Notes: a model not told the origin generated them from the letters alone. 64,000 bases of DNA from Nissolia schottii (GCA_003254905.1 QANU01077392.1:186001-250000), one strand, 5' to 3'. Shown: positions 42,231-55,734, numbered from the stretch's first letter. Made by a program: numbers and translations.

Positions 42231-42866
42231 CCTGGAATAACTAGCAAGTTTTGTTTCTGTCCTCTGCATCAAATCCCAATCCCAATCCCAATCGAATAAC
42301 GACACCACACACCTTCATTCAGAGTAAGCATATCAAGTTTCTTTTTTAATCATTAAAATAATAAAAAATAAAAATAAAATTAATTTCGTTATTTTTCTCC
42401 CGTAAGTTCATGTTTTGTTGAATTATGAAATATGGAGAATCATTTGGTTTGCAAAGTGAGATTAGGTTTAGGGGTAGGCCATACGTTTGTTCTATTCCAA
42501 GCTAGTAGCACGCGCTTGAAGGTGGCAACTCTGTTCATGTTCTGTTGTGAGAATTGTTTATTCTCAAGTAAAGGTAACGAATGTTGTTTGTAGAAACCAT
42601 GGTTGGGTCGATTGTGAATTCCGTAGCATGAAAGTATGGTTCTTCATTTATATTTTTGTAGTTTTGTTTGTTCTCATCTTTGTTTTCTCCCCCCATTTGT
42701 TTCATGCCCTGACTAGGCATTATTCCAAGGGGGGTTTCTCTCAATTTTATTGTGTTTGTGAGATGGATGGAGAAAGAAAGGTTTTTCCCTGTTTTGTGAG
42801 GAGTCTCTATATTGTGTTTCTTCCTCCCTAAACATTTATGAGATGATTATTGACCACATTGTGCAG
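42230..42866 (+). other. Probable 5' UTR exon and leader intron of the COX7a-like gene
   Basis: A plausible non-coding first exon ends at cattcaga (42323), before gtaagc. The intron would run 42324-42866 and end in tgtgcag one base before the ATG. Inferred from splice sites only. Confidence 0.45.
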
Positions 42867-42867
42867 G

Positions 42868-43180
42868 ATGTCGGAATCACCGTTCAGGCCACGAGAGAAG
42901 CTTTTTGAGAAGCAAAAATATTTCCAGAGGATACGTAGGTACACACACTTGAAAGGGCCGTTCGATAAGGTTACGTCTGTCGGAATACCACTTTTTCTGG
43001 CAACATCTTCAATTTTTCTCATTGTAAGTTTGCTCTTCTGACTTGGTCGGATTGAAGTTGTTTTCTTTAGCTTTCCATTTGTTTCTGGCAAAATCTTACC
43101 AACATGTTTGTACTTTGCCTTTTGTTTAGGGACAAGGGATCTACAAAATGTCTCATGGAATAGGGAAGAAGGATTCCTGA
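42868..43180 (+). CDS. Mitochondrial cytochrome c oxidase subunit 7a-like small protein
   Basis: Exons 42868-43023 and 43130-43180 join in phase to 68 residues. The start MSESPFRPREKLFEKQKYFQ, the block LKGPFDKVTSVGIPL, a single hydrophobic helix (about residues 37-53) and the end GIYKMSHGIGKKDS match the plant protein annotated as cytochrome c oxidase subunit 7a-like (Arabidopsis At4g21105 type). Such proteins sit in the mitochondrial inner membrane with one transmembrane segment. The protein is tiny and easily missed because the second exon codes only 16 residues. A 5' UTR intron is likely. Family assignment is from remembered sequence. Confidence 0.85.
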
Positions 43181-44279
43181 TTGAGGAGGTGGGTTTTTTT
43201 TACCGCACTAACCTTACAGAACTTCCTCAATATGGATGGACCGGTGATTTTTTTATTTTTGCATTCATGATTGTTCTGTTGATAAATTGCTTAGTTGCAC
43301 GCTTTGATAGCCATTGGAGTTTTATAACTCAAATGAAAATGGTTCATTTTTTGTTTGATATAATATCAATTATTGATCCAGACTGCAGGTTCTGGATTCT
43401 AGTTTAGTTTGTGTTAGCTGTATCATTTAGTTTACACTTATTCTTGCTTTTCTTATGCTATACAAGCTCAATACTCCCCCCCTCCTCTTTGGTGAGGTAG
43501 ATAGACCAGCGGAATTGCCTTGCAATCAGTGTTTGCTTGTCAGTTTCAAAGTTATAATGTGCAATGGCTACAATAAACTAGCATGTCCTTCCATGTCTGG
43601 GGTTTGAAAGGTGAGGGATTTCAGCTACATTGGTGGAAACTTCAGTTTGGATTTCCAAAGCAATTGTATTTATTCTTTCTCATTAAATTCCGGTAATTCA
43701 GCACTTCGTATTAGTCACTCCCTCGAGAATACATTTATTTATTGGTCAGCAAGTTCCTATGTCCCTCAGAAAGGTCAACAATAGCACTTCGGCTTAGGGG
43801 ACAATTTTGAGGTAACCAAATTAAGCTCCTCTCTTTCTCAAAATGAAAAAGTAGATGGTTATATGAAACATCTAACTACTCATGTATATGATCATCTCGT
43901 GTTATTATAATATCTTTTTTCAAATGAATCGTAAAATTGTGAACATTTTGATTAACTTTTTTTTTCTCGTAATTGTGTGTTAATTGTTGTTCACAAACTA
44001 CCATATTTTTTTGGTGGGAGTCCTTATGCAAGTTTTGAGCTACAAAATGAGGCATTTGGAAGGTGCTAACCGGAAGATTAGAGAAAGTACTTTTGTTACA
44101 ACAAGAAAAAGATATATATCAACCAAAAAAGAAAAAAAAACTCAAAGGAAATTGAAACATGAAAAGATGAAAAACTAGTGCAGTTGTAATGGTAAACAAT
44201 TTTTTCTCTTGTTAAGTTGGTAATTTTTAGGGTACTAGTTACGCCATTTCTTCCTTGTGTTGTTACGTAATGCAATAAA
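43181..44279. other. 3' flank of COX7a-like gene and intergenic DNA
   Basis: Open frames here have no recognised domain. I see no gene after the 3' UTR. Confidence 0.45.
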
Positions 44280-45008
44280 GGGGTGTGTGGTTCGCGGAAT
44301 CTTTTTTATTTATGTGAATACTATTCCTAGGAATGGTATTTCGGGAAAAACTTTTTCCAAAAACATGTTTTGAAAGCGTTTAATTGCAAATTGAATTCTT
44401 AACAATATTTTTGAGATTACAATATATTTTTACAAAAATATCAATGACAAAATGATATATGTAGACGGTGGTCCGACGCCGTCCAACATTGGTTCGACGC
44501 AATTGGGTGATGGTCTATCACTGTCCGACGATGGTCCATCCCCATCTGGCGGTGTTCTATCGTTGTCCATCGATGTTCCGTCACCGTCTGACGGTGGTCT
44601 ATCGTTGTTTGGTGGTGGTTTGACGGTGGTCCGTTGATGGTCATGCGGTGGTTCGTCGTTGGTCGGGCGGTGGTCTGTCGCCAGTTCGAAAGTGGTTGGT
44701 CGTCGACCGGCGGTGGTCAGTCACTAACCGATTGTGGTCTGTCGCTGGTTGGCGGTGGTCGACTGGTGGGTCGTGTTGACCTAAGGTATGAGGTTTAGGG
44801 GTAATTTGGTTTTTTTATGTGTTAAAACATTTCAGTCTCATGGGAATGTAATAATCCCATGGGGAGATGGAAATTAAAAAGAGGCAATTTTCATTGTAAA
44901 AAATACAAGTTACTTGATAATATTTTTTAAAACCTTCTAAACATGGAAATATTGTACTCCCATGATCATATTTTTGGTGTGAGAAAATTTCGCCAATCAC
45001 ACGTCCCC
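44280..45008. mobile_element. Harbinger/Tourist-like MITE
   Basis: Ends ggggtgtgtggttcgcgg and ttcgccaatcacacgtcccc are inverted copies with a few differences. TAAA flanks both sides (44276-44279, 45009-45012), containing the TAA expected of PIF/Harbinger insertions. The element is 729 bp, long for a MITE, because it carries a GC-rich minisatellite. No transposase. Confidence 0.75.
44460..44780. repeat. Degenerate GC-rich minisatellite inside the MITE
   Basis: Loose repetition of a ~20-base unit like ggtggtctatcgttgtccga, with many substitutions. It is about 55-60% GC against the AT-rich surroundings. Open frames on both strands over it are products of the repeat, not genes. Confidence 0.75.
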
Positions 45009-45012
45009 TAAA

Positions 45013-47009
45013 AGAATGTGTCGCTCTAGCTATATGATATATTCAACGAAGATGAGCATTTCACAAATACCGTTTCAATCAAATGAATGAACTCGTTTCT
45101 GACCCCTAAAATTCAGCAAATATGAGGCTATTTATTACATTGAAAAGGTATTTGTGAAATCCTCATATTTTAAGCTTTTGATGACACTGTCCCATTTCAT
45201 TAGAAATGTGACATATTTGACCTAATGGGCTTGAATAATTCAAAGAATAACATGACCTAACCCACCGGTTGGTAGCACTTTTAGAGCATAGATGCTTACA
45301 CAGAGCTGCGGAATGAAAGATCCACATAAGTTTGGCTTTGGCTTTTTAGCGTTTCTAATAAGAAAGTAGGGCTCTCTTGATGAGTTAAGAAACATATCCA
45401 AGTTGTATGATTAGCCCAAAGATCCTAATCACTAGTCTACAACATGAACCTATGACGATTAATAATTAGCAATTAGTAATCAAGGATCATATGTCAGTCT
45501 GGAAAGTCCTACCCATGAACTCATGCATTTACATGAATTGTGTTTGTCCCTACTTGAAATCATCAAGGTTATGTGTATTTGCTGAAGAAATTTTAAACAA
45601 CCTCATATATATCATTTAATATCAACTCAAGAATAAGAGGGTGCCACATATAGTAAAACGTTACCTTAAAAAGGAAAATATTAACTATGATGCACTCAAT
45701 AATTTTTTTTTTTTTACATTATCATCAAATTACTAGTTATTATATGCGATTAAGTCAATAGTATAGTAGTTTTTCCTGTATCCGGTGAAATGGAAGGATT
45801 TAAGTTAAAGTTATAGAATGAATAAAGTCTCCTTATTATAAAAGTCAAACAATTTTAATTAATGTAGCAATATATAAAATGAATGTCACTATAAAATACA
45901 CGTTTACACTGATCGTACATCAAAATTAAATTAAAAAACGAATTAGATTTATCTAATGTGGCTAATGTGACACCTACATTCATTGTGGAACTGAGTAGTG
46001 CTTGGGCCAGTACTCTTTGAGACCAATTATTAGCAACACAAGTCGGAGGTTCCTTTCTTTACAGCACCACCAAGCTGTGAAGGTATCTGACTTAACTTTT
46101 CTGTTCTAGAAATTCAATTTTGGGGCTGGTCAGCCATATGGGTACTAATGATTCCTCACAAAAAGGCAAAAAACCTAGCTGCTGCCAATTCTCCTACTCT
46201 GTCTTGTTTTCTAAGTCTCTCCCTTTCTGTCCACTCCTCAACCAAAACTTCTGCTCCAAGCACCTTTCTATCTTAAAGAAACCACCTTATATAATTATAC
46301 CTTCTTACAAAACTTTCAAACAAATTCACCTATTCTAACTATAACATATGTATAAGGACTTGTCATGTAAAAGATAAATGGGAGGATCTGATTCGATGGG
46401 GTGGCAGGTATATATATGTATGACTATATATGTCATGTGTATTTGAGGAAAAAGTTCTGGTCCTATATACATAAAACTATTGATACCCTTATGAGAAGCA
46501 GTAGTTAGCTGAATTTGCCTATATACCAACTTAAGAAAATAGCTACCTAACCAAAGCAAGGGTCCTCAAAGATTCTTCACTAAGTTTTCAGAGAATTAAA
46601 ATAAAAAGGGAAAAGTGTAGGCAAAGATTTAACATTTATATAATCTCTAATGTATAACACCCTTCAAATCCAATACTTGTAACTTTGATGGTGCTATAAT
46701 CAAGTTGGCTTTTAGGTAAAGTTGACAGCAAAAAAATATAAACTAAGTATTGGTTTAGCAAAATAGAAATTCTAGTGTTAACTATTCATAATCTAATAAA
46801 GTTTTGTCAACAAGGCATTTCTACCATTTGGGTTTATTCTGTAGTTTGTTAATAAAATAAGCCTAACTTAGTCTCATATACCCTTGAAAAGCTATTCTTG
46901 CTTACAAGCACATAAGGCAAAAGAAAAAGAGCTATCATTCCAAAGAAAAGAGAGGAGAAAAAGAACCAACAAGGGAAAGGAAAAGAGTGTTCTGCTTTGT
47001 GGTGCAGCA
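45013..47009. other. Intergenic region upstream of DUF662-type gene
   Basis: No gene or defined element. The last few hundred bases should hold the promoter and 5' UTR of the following gene; a purine-rich leader precedes its ATG. Confidence 0.5.
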
Positions 47010-48976
47010 ATGGCATCAACCCCAAAACAGTCATATGAGCAGCCAAATGCGCAGCGAGTGAGGAACTCAGGGATGATCAACTCCCGCCAGAGTCCAACGA
47101 GGGACGACAATGAAGAAGAGATGTCAAGATCAGCCTTGGCTATGTTTCGGGCAAAGGAAGAAGAGATTGAGAGGAAGAAAACGGAGGTGAGGGGTAAGGT
47201 TCATGCGTATCTAGGCCGAGTGGAAGAGGAAACAAAGCGCTTGGCAGAGATTAGAGAAGTAAGTCCTAACAATTCTGAGTTTTTTCCTTCCTTTCATATA
47301 ATATTTTGGTTTTATTCTAAGCTTTCATTTTCCATTTGGTTATTGAGTTATGTATATGTTATACTTACTAATCAATATAGACACAAGACATGGGAAAAGG
47401 TACGTAATCTATTCTAGCTTGAAAATTATGCATGTTATGTTTCCATTTCTTGTTTCCATTCGTTGTTTTCAATTTGTTTCCTATCTTTAAAGAAATAGAA
47501 ACCAACAGACCCTAATCTTGAGCAAGAACTAAGGACAAGCACAAATTCAAAGGCAAATTTGTTTTGCCGTGTGTTCAGAATTAAGGAGCAAGAACTATGG
47601 CTTGTTCTAAAACAAGTAGACAGGTGTTTAAAATGCAATATTTTTTCTTTCCACCAATGTTAGACAGTAACTGCTTGAAAAACTGCATATCATGTTCCAG
47701 GAGCTTGAGGGTCTCACAGATCCATTGAGGAAGGACGTTGGAATAGTTAGAAAGAAGATAGACATTGTTAACAAAGAGTTAAAGCCACTGGGCCAAACCT
47801 GCCAGAAAAAGGTGTGGTTTTTTCTAAACTGCTAATGTTTGTTTTGCTTTTGTCATTTCTAAAAATCTTTACTTCAGGGACCTCACCCGGGTTGGGTGGC
47901 TTAGCCAAGTTCCTGGTAATAATGGGGTCTGGATGTCAATAAGTAGCTCCATTGAGATCAAGAACAAATTTTCTAAAATTTTTACTTAAGCCATAGGGTT
48001 TGTTCAAGAGGAAAAGTGATTCCAAATGCTACTTAATTACACAGCTTTTGATACAATCACTTATGCATAGAATTTAATCAATGGACCATATTTGCATTCT
48101 TGGCCCCCTGTTGTCTCATCATTTGGGAGGCACAAGTGGACATTCACATGATTATTTCAGTGGTTAAGGTGATCATTCATAATAATTGTGTTCAAATGTC
48201 CACGTAGAAAATGATAGAATTGGTTCAATAGGAGATCTCAAATTCCTCATACAAGCTTCTTTTCCTTCCTCATGGAGAAATTCTTGTGTGGTCTCATGCC
48301 ACAATATTGTGCGTTAACTCCAGGACACACACTGAATGACATCCCAATTATAAGTTGTGAGCCCTCCATGCTAGGAAACTGAAATATCATTTATTGTGTA
48401 ATTTGGAGCATGACGTTTCACGATCACACAATAATTTTTCGTGTACAATTTTTAGACTACATAATAAATAATATTTCATCTATAAGTAATAAGTTCTCTA
48501 CCTTAAGAATTTAAAATGTCATTTATTGTGTAACCTGAAATATATTCAACGCATTACCTAAGGATTACACCAGAATTTTTCATCATTATGTGCGAATGTG
48601 ACAACCAAAACTTACCTCATTATGTGCAGAAAAAATTGGGGGGAGGGGGAGGGGGGATCGAAGGGCAATATAAATATTTTACCATGAATTTTCCTGATGT
48701 TTTTTCCCCGTTTACTCCTTGAATCATTTTTATGATCACAGGAGAAAGAATACAAGGAAGCCCTTGAAGCTTTCAACGAGAAAAACAGGGAAAAATCTCA
48801 ACTTGTTACAAAATTGATGGAGGTTAGAACATCCTTTTTTTTGTGTGTAGATTTGAGAGTTTGAGTTCACAACTTCCTAATTCTGTGAACTTTGGTTTTA
48901 GCTGGTGGCTGAAAGTGAGAAGTTAAGGATGAAGAAGCTGGAGGAGCTAAGCAGAAACCTAGATAGCCTTCACTGA
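47010..48976 (+). CDS. DUF662 / RAB6-interacting golgin (GORAB)-like coiled-coil protein
   Basis: Exons 47010-47258, 47701-47811, 48742-48822 and 48902-48976 join in phase to 171 residues. The family core SRSALAMFRAKEEEIERKK, then LGRVEEETKRLAEIREELE, VRKKIDIVNKELKPLG, EKEYKEALEAFNEKNREK and ESEKLRMKKLEELSR is intact. Nearly everything after residue 40 is predicted helical coiled coil. The N-terminal 35 residues are polar and probably disordered. Plant members are annotated as DUF662 or RAB6-interacting golgin family; their role is poorly known, with Golgi tethering inferred from the animal relative. Length is normal. The start is fixed by MASTPKQS; an upstream in-frame extension from 46884 looks like translated leader. 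Confidence 0.9.
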
Positions 48977-50775
48977 GATAATAATGCTAATTACATAACA
49001 CTTGAGGATTCAGTGTGAATGTGATGTAACTAGAATCGGTATCATTGAAATGTGTCATAATTTGTGATTTTGTTGTAATTTTTTTTCTGACTAAATTAGG
49101 AAAAGATTGTCCAGTAAAAAAGTGTGCAATATTAGACACCTGAGTTCTGAACACTACAAAAGTTGATGTCATTTTTACTGTGAGATGGGCTGATTCTGTC
49201 ATCAAAATGCAAAATTGAACTGAATGCACGGAAAATTGCAGTTAAATTAAACCATCCAATCAGCTAACCTAATTGATTTTAGAAAGTTAGTAGAAACACA
49301 ATATGTCTATTATTAATCCAAATGTTGTCAGAGTTGTGATATTTGCACCCCATTTTAACACATACACATGTTAAAATTTGAACTTAATTACGTCACAAGC
49401 ACCTGATAATATACATCACATGATTTATATAATTCATGGATGAGGGAAAAGTTTTTTTCACGATGAAAAGAACTTTTAAGTGTTTTCATCTTTCTTAGTT
49501 TTACTCCATAATAATTTTTAAAACATTTTTTTTTAATTAGAAAAAGGCACTCCTTACTTCATTTATGTTCTGTTTTACATGTGTATGTTTGATTTTTAGA
49601 TGAAACACGTTTAAAATTAATTTTGAGTCCCGCTAAAATTTTTTTAAAAAATTATTTCTTAAACTTGTTAATTAATCATCCATATGCTAGTACATAAATT
49701 TTCTTGAAAAGATACTTCCATACTATTCAATGATACTACAAGTTGTGCTTGTACTCAAATTTAGATCATTTCTATGTTCATATTTGTATTTTACTAGTCA
49801 ACTACAAGTTATGCTAGTACTCAAATTTAGATCATTACTGTATTCATCTTTGTTTTTTTACTAGTCAGATAAGAGTGAACCTTAAATTTAGGGATGATAC
49901 ACAATACTTAATTAAGCCAACTCGTATATAATTTGTGTTTAGATGGCCTAAGTCGAATCAAGTTAATTTTTAAGATGAGTTGAAAATTTATGTTAATTCC
50001 ATTCATTACGATGTTCACGAGTTGATGAATTGGTTTGCGTGTCACAGATGTTTTTTGAGCTAAAGATAAAGTAGATGAGGTAGAGTGAGCAAAGTAAAGG
50101 CAAACTATGAGCGGCGGGCTGCAGAATGTGATGGTGCGACTGCATTGTTGGCTGCTGTTTTTTGTCTTTTGAATGGGGTTAGGTCATTAGGTTACAAATG
50201 AAATGAATTTGGGGACTTTGTCGCTTGAGAGACTTAGAGAAAGAATTGAATCTGGGTAAGGTCAGTAGTTACAGATAAAATAAGTTAGGATGATGTAAAA
50301 AGATTAAAACTAAAAAAATAATGGTAATAAATCTTTTTTAACTAGCGAGTGCTATTTTTGTCTCACTTAACTCACGAGCCAAACAAGTTTAATTCATACA
50401 AATTAAAAATTTTAACTCATCCCATAAAAAAAAAAGTGAGTTGTTTAACCCATTTGATTATCCCTTTCCAAGTGCAAAAACTTCAACGGCATATTATGGT
50501 CCTCTTATTAGCTGTAAAAATAATATTAAAAATAAGAAAACTCTTTCTTTTCATGTTTTATGAGGGCAACAGTTGAAATTCTTTGTTTTTTTCCCCTATC
50601 TTTTCTCTATCAAATTAAATATAGCATAAGAGAAAAAAACCGAGTTCAGATTATCAAATTAAGTAACAGATTTTATTTTGAAGAACCAACACGGATGTCT
50701 TAATTACGCAGTCACAGCGTATTAAGCAGAACTAAAAAAAGTCTTTGAACATAGACGGAAAGAATTACGCGACTG
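48977..50775. other. Intergenic region between DUF662-type gene and IPT2
   Basis: AT-rich, no supported gene. Imperfect direct repeats around 49740-49870 (acaagtt-tgct-gtactcaaatttagatcatt, twice) suggest a small local duplication. Confidence 0.5.
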
Positions 50776-51044
50776 ATGATGGATGACAGTGACACCGTAA
50801 CCTCAAACCCTAGCGACGGAGATCGGCGGGGAAAGAAGCCGAAGGTGGTGGTCATAACGGGCCCCACCGCCTCCGGGAAGTCGAAGCTCGCCGTCGATTT
50901 GGCCTCCCACTTCCCCATCGAAGTCATCAACGCCGACTCCATGCAGGTCTACCGTGGCCTCGATGTTCTCACCAACAAGCTCCCTCTCTCCGACCAGAAC
51001 GGTACCACCCATACACCCCACCACCTGTTCACATCTTATTTCTC

Positions 51045-51077
<33 letters not shown>

Positions 51078-54000
51078 TCGCTTCGGTTTCTGAAACTCAG
51101 TTGTTTTTCCCTTTGTTCGTAGGAGTGCCGCACCATCTCTTGGGTACCGTGAGCCCTAACGTCGAATTCACAGCTAAATCGTTTCGGGATTCTGCTATTC
51201 CCGTAAGTTGTCAAAAACTGATTAATTTTGAAGTGAAGAATGAAAATTCATGCATTTTGTGGTTTTTTTTATTTGATTGATTGATTGCTATTTTTTTTTT
51301 CTTCTTCTTTAATTTTCAGATCATAGATGACATACTGGCTCGCAATCGCTTGCCTGTTATAGTTGGGGGTACAAATTACTATATCCAGGTTATAATGCAT
51401 CACAATAATGTTGATTTCGTCTCATCCAATTTCATTATGGTTGACTTGAAAAACCGTTTAATTTCTAGTTAGTGAATTATATTTTTATTTGATTGTATCT
51501 GTATTTGTAGTTTTGTACATGTTTCATCTTTTATGTATAATCGGGTAAGCATGGGAACATTGTCACGCTTGTGTACTTATGTGGCATTTCTATTTCTTAC
51601 ATTGGTTTTTCGTTTTCAAGGGGATGAGTTATACACTTTTGTTTCTTATACTCTTACCTGTTAACTACTTCAGGCTCTTGTGAGTTCGTTTCTTCTAGAT
51701 GAGTTGGCTGAAGATATGAGCGAATGCTGTTTCGGCAATGCACCTGGTAAATTGATATCTGTGCTCTAAAACACGATATCTTTTTGTTTAGTTTGTGTGC
51801 GCTTAGGATCTATGTCATTTGTAATTTTGTAGGTACAACTTGGTCTGATAAAAGTTTCCCCGCTGAAAATGACAGTTCAAGCAATAGTTATGACCTGCTT
51901 AAAGATATTGACCCAGTTGCAGCAAATAGAATCCATCCAAATGACCATAGAAAGGTCGGCTTGTTATTTTGGTACATGTAAAAAGGGTCATCTTCTTTTT
52001 ACAGTTGCAGTTTCGCGCAACAATTCCTTGATTTTTTTATGTTTTGTATGCTACCCTTCAACATATATTTTTATTTAAGTACTGGCGTGCTATACATCCG
52101 TTACAAGCAATATGGCCGTTCAACTCATTTCTGAATTTTTGAATTCATATGAAATGCCTGACTGCTAATCACACAGTTACAAGGGGATTTCTTTTTTGGT
52201 TTCAGATCAATCAATATATTAGTTTGTACACACGCACTGGTGTTCTTCCTAGCAAACTTTTTCAAGGAGATGTAGCAGAGGTTTGTTATCTTCTTTGACA
52301 TCCATTGGTTGATTGCAAAATAAATATAATCTCTTTTTTCCTTAGTCTCTATATGCTTTGAAATATCATGCTTTTTCTCAATTTATGGTTTTCTAAATTG
52401 ATTACTTCCACAATTCACTAATCACCCCCCTCCCTTCACTGATTTTGTATTCCTTTCATTGGCCAATTGGTGTTGACATAAAGTGGATTACTTACTCACA
52501 AACTATAGAAATAGATAAAGGATGGTCAATTGTTCGTTGGTTTTTATTGAAATACATCTTTTTGATTCTTTTTTCCTTTTCTTTTAAATAATATTGGTTT
52601 TGCTTGCGGCAGGACAGAAGTGGGGTCAAGTTAATAACTTAAGATATGATTGCTGTTTTATATGTGTCGATGCATCTCTCCCTGTCTTGGACAGATATGT
52701 TGAGCAGAGGGTAGATTGCATGATGGAAGCTGGATTGCTCAATGAAGTCTGTGACATTTACAATTCCAATGCAGATTATACTAGAGGTTTGAGGCAGGCC
52801 ATTGGTGTCCGTGAATTTGAGCCTCTTCTTAGAAGCTTTGTTGTTAAAGACATCTATGCAAGAGGGAAGGAATTGACTGAGGGGTCCAACATAGAAAATG
52901 GTGTGAAATTGTTTGATGGTAATCTGATGGAGTTGTTGAAATCTTCTTCTGATACTAAATCCATAATTCTTTTGGAAGAAGCAATTGAAAAAGTAAAGCT
53001 TAATAACCGGAGACTTGTTCGGCGTCAGGTAAAAATAATTTGTAAATTTGTTTTTATCCTTAAATGAGCATTCTTGACAGAAACATTTCTTCTGGCCCAG
53101 TAAGGAAACTGAAAATTGGTCATTTTTCTGATTAATCTCACCCTATGTAACAGAGAATTACCCCAAGATGCTTCATCTGGAACTGATGTGAAGATTTTAA
53201 ACTTTTCTTCTTTTTGAAGAGCATGTTTCACATGATGCTGTTTAGCAATTTTAAAGAGTCGCTGTTAGTTTTTTTTTTTTTCTTCCTGTTGGTGCTGTCT
53301 AAAATTAATTTTGTCAATGCTCACTTCAAGAGAAATTGATTTAATTAATAAAATTCAAATGATTCATTTATGATATTTGCTATGCCTTCTACATTGAGTT
53401 GACTGGAATTGGTAAAGATATTTGAAGTCTGAGATTGATAAGGAAGCATTTTTCATTACAGAAGAGGATGATCAGTCGGCTGCAAACGCTGTTTGGTTGG
53501 AACATACATTACGTTGATTCGACAGAATCGATATCAAGTATCCTGTCTTAATCTCGTGTTCCTGTGTATTTTCTGTTTATTTTCATCAAATAACTTTCTG
53601 AAGTATCCTAGATGATAAGGATTTGGGTATTTTCTGTTTTAGGCAAATCAGATGATGTATGGACTGCCCAAGCGGTTGAATCTGCCGTGATGATTGCTCG
53701 TTCCTTCCTGTGTGAGAGTGGAAGCATGTCATCCACTTGTGGGATGGCAAATGAAACCAGCACGAAAATAATTCAAAGGGACCTCTGGACCCAATACATA
53801 TGCAAGGTTTGCTAAGTTTTAGAATGACACTTGGGACTTTGACCCCTTTTTGTGTCACCAAAAAGAAAGAACAACTGCATTGTTTGTTTACTGACCACCT
53901 TTCAATCACACACCTCTTTATTTGGGAAAGGTGGAATTGGTTCGAACATAATGTTTTTGTGTTCTTGATGCAATTCTGCACCACAAGTAGATATAACATT

Positions 54001-54290
54001 GAACTGAAGTTTAGCTGAAAATTTATATTTGGATGCCAGAGCTTTTCCTGCGAGGCACAATGTGCCGCATTTGATGTGCTGGCACCATGGTGCTGCTGCA
54101 ATATCAAATATGCCGATTCACATTTTGTTTCTTTTTCTGATGATTTTCCTTTTGACAGGCCTGTGGAGACAGGGTGCTTAGAGGATTACAGGAATGGGAA
54201 CAACACAAACAAGGGCGAGGGCATAGGAAGCGTATTTCAAGTCTCAAGAGAAAGGTACAAGGTCTTAGTACCGTGGAACAAAAGCTGTAA
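50776..54290 (+). CDS. IPT2: tRNA dimethylallyltransferase 2 (tRNA isopentenyltransferase)
   Basis: Transfers a dimethylallyl group to A37 of tRNAs reading UNN codons; turnover of such tRNA supplies cis-zeatin cytokinins. Exons 50776-51001, 51123-51202, 51320-51388, 51674-51746, 51833-51954, 52206-52280, 52618-53028, 53462-53537, 53643-53806 and 54159-54290 join in phase to 475 residues. The P-loop GPTASGKS is at about 29-36, then INADSMQVYRGLDV, VIVGGTNYYIQ and DYTRGLRQAIGVREF. The C terminus holds a matrin-type C2H2 zinc finger, CKAC..H-x5-H, in a WEQHKQGRGHRKR context. This finger and the eukaryotic tRNA-type core separate it from the plastid adenylate isopentenyltransferases. At exon 7 the downstream AG (52617) must be used, because the upstream AG (52612) leads to a stop. 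The coding frame is intact. ATG at 50779 directly follows the first. Confidence 0.95.
51040..51078. repeat. (CT)n microsatellite in IPT2 intron 1
   Basis: A nearly pure CT run in the short first intron (121 bp), about 40 bases before the exon 2 acceptor, so it forms part of the polypyrimidine-rich region. Confidence 0.9.
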
Positions 54291-55734
54291 TACTCTGAGT
54301 GCAAATAGTTCTATATCTTGCAATTTGTAACCCACTCCATTTATGAAATGATATATATTGGTTGGTGGGAATTCTATCACCGACTGCATGTCGACGTTGG
54401 AGACATTCTATCTTCATCATGGTGGAAGAGTAATCTTCACCTAAACATCTTTATCACCACATATTTAGTATTTTTATTATTTCTTCCGTTTCATATTTTT
54501 TTATTACTATTTTGTGGCGTATAAATGGAAAAAATTGTGCTCATCGCTGAATAGTTGTTGCTGCTTCAACTCATTTCAGAAATTTTGCCTCAAGTTCGAG
54601 TTTCATTATGATTGTAGGAAGCATCATGGCACCTCCATAATAAATCAATCTTTCCGACTAAATTGTTATCCCTCCCTCCTTCCCCTTTTCTGTCTTGCTC
54701 TCGCTCACTAGAATTCTCATGTTGTGCTGCTGCATCAATTTTTTCTTTTGGGTAATTCTCTTTGTAAGGTAAGAATAAGCTCCTCCAGTGGTTGAGTTTG
54801 ATCTTTGTCATCTCTTCTTTTAAATGTGGTCTTGTTTCATGTTAAAAGATCTATTGCATGACAGGGCATGTTAAAATATAAAATTTATTAAGTTGTCTTA
54901 ACCAACAATTTAATCTTTTAGGAGACATGATCAAGCATATTTTTCTTCAACGTTTTATATTAATAATTGAAACTTGTTTAAATATGTTTCGTATATAAGT
55001 CCGTTACACATAAGGAAAAATAGGGTTTACTTTATTTTATATAAAAAGAAAAAAATTTGTAACTTGTAATTAGGTGTATATAATTAAAGGTAAATTGTAC
55101 TGCCTTATCATGAGAGTCAGACAAATCATATCGATGTCTCTTTTTATTTAAAAAGTTATATTTACCTCTCTTAATGTACACCGAACTTTCTTAATGATTT
55201 TTATATTGTATTTGGATCATCTAAAATGAAAATGGCTTTAGAGAGTAAAGTAAAAAAGTTTTAATCAATGAATCAATAAAATGGTAAGATTTATTTTCTC
55301 TTAATTGATCAATGATCAAAGGATGAAAATCCTTTAGATTCTCACTTAATGTCGCCTTTTTAGTTTCTCAATAAGTGTCACCACATTAGTCTTTTTTCGT
55401 AGTCTAGGCAAGAAAATCAATGGACAAAAGATGATGTAGCACGATTAAAGGTAATATATATTATAAACTTAACATCTATAACAGGAATACAAAATTTATA
55501 TATACTTTAAAATGACACCATTTCAAGTCAATTAGAGGCTATTTTAAAATAAGTCATAGAACTTTGATTGACTTAGAAGACCGTGATTTAAAGATATAAA
55601 AATAAACAAGGTTTTAATATTGTTACATAAATATAGATGTGAAGTTTTTGCTACGCACAACTTTTTACTACTTTATCAAATATTTTTTCAAATTATCTAA
55701 CTAGTGGACCAATATGGTGATTGTTTTAAGGGTT
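54291..55734. other. IPT2 3' flank and AT-rich intergenic DNA
   Basis: The first few hundred bases are probable 3' UTR. No gene or paired element ends recognised after that. Confidence 0.5.

Noticed and set aside
44441..44644. Histidine- and Thr-rich repetitive frames on both strands
   Set aside because: Products of the GC-rich minisatellite inside a MITE. The irregular units also rule out a CRISPR array.
47338..47417. Extension of DUF662 exon 1 past its donor
   Set aside because: Reading on from 47258 into intron 1 breaks the family sequence; splicing at 47258 to 47701 restores it exactly.
52613..52620. Upstream AG (52611-52612) as acceptor of IPT2 exon 7
   Set aside because: It shifts the frame to a stop within ten codons, whereas AG at 52616-52617 continues the family sequence.
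53586..54107. 173-residue minus-strand frame over IPT2
   Set aside because: Antisense to exons 9 and intron 9 of IPT2; no domain.
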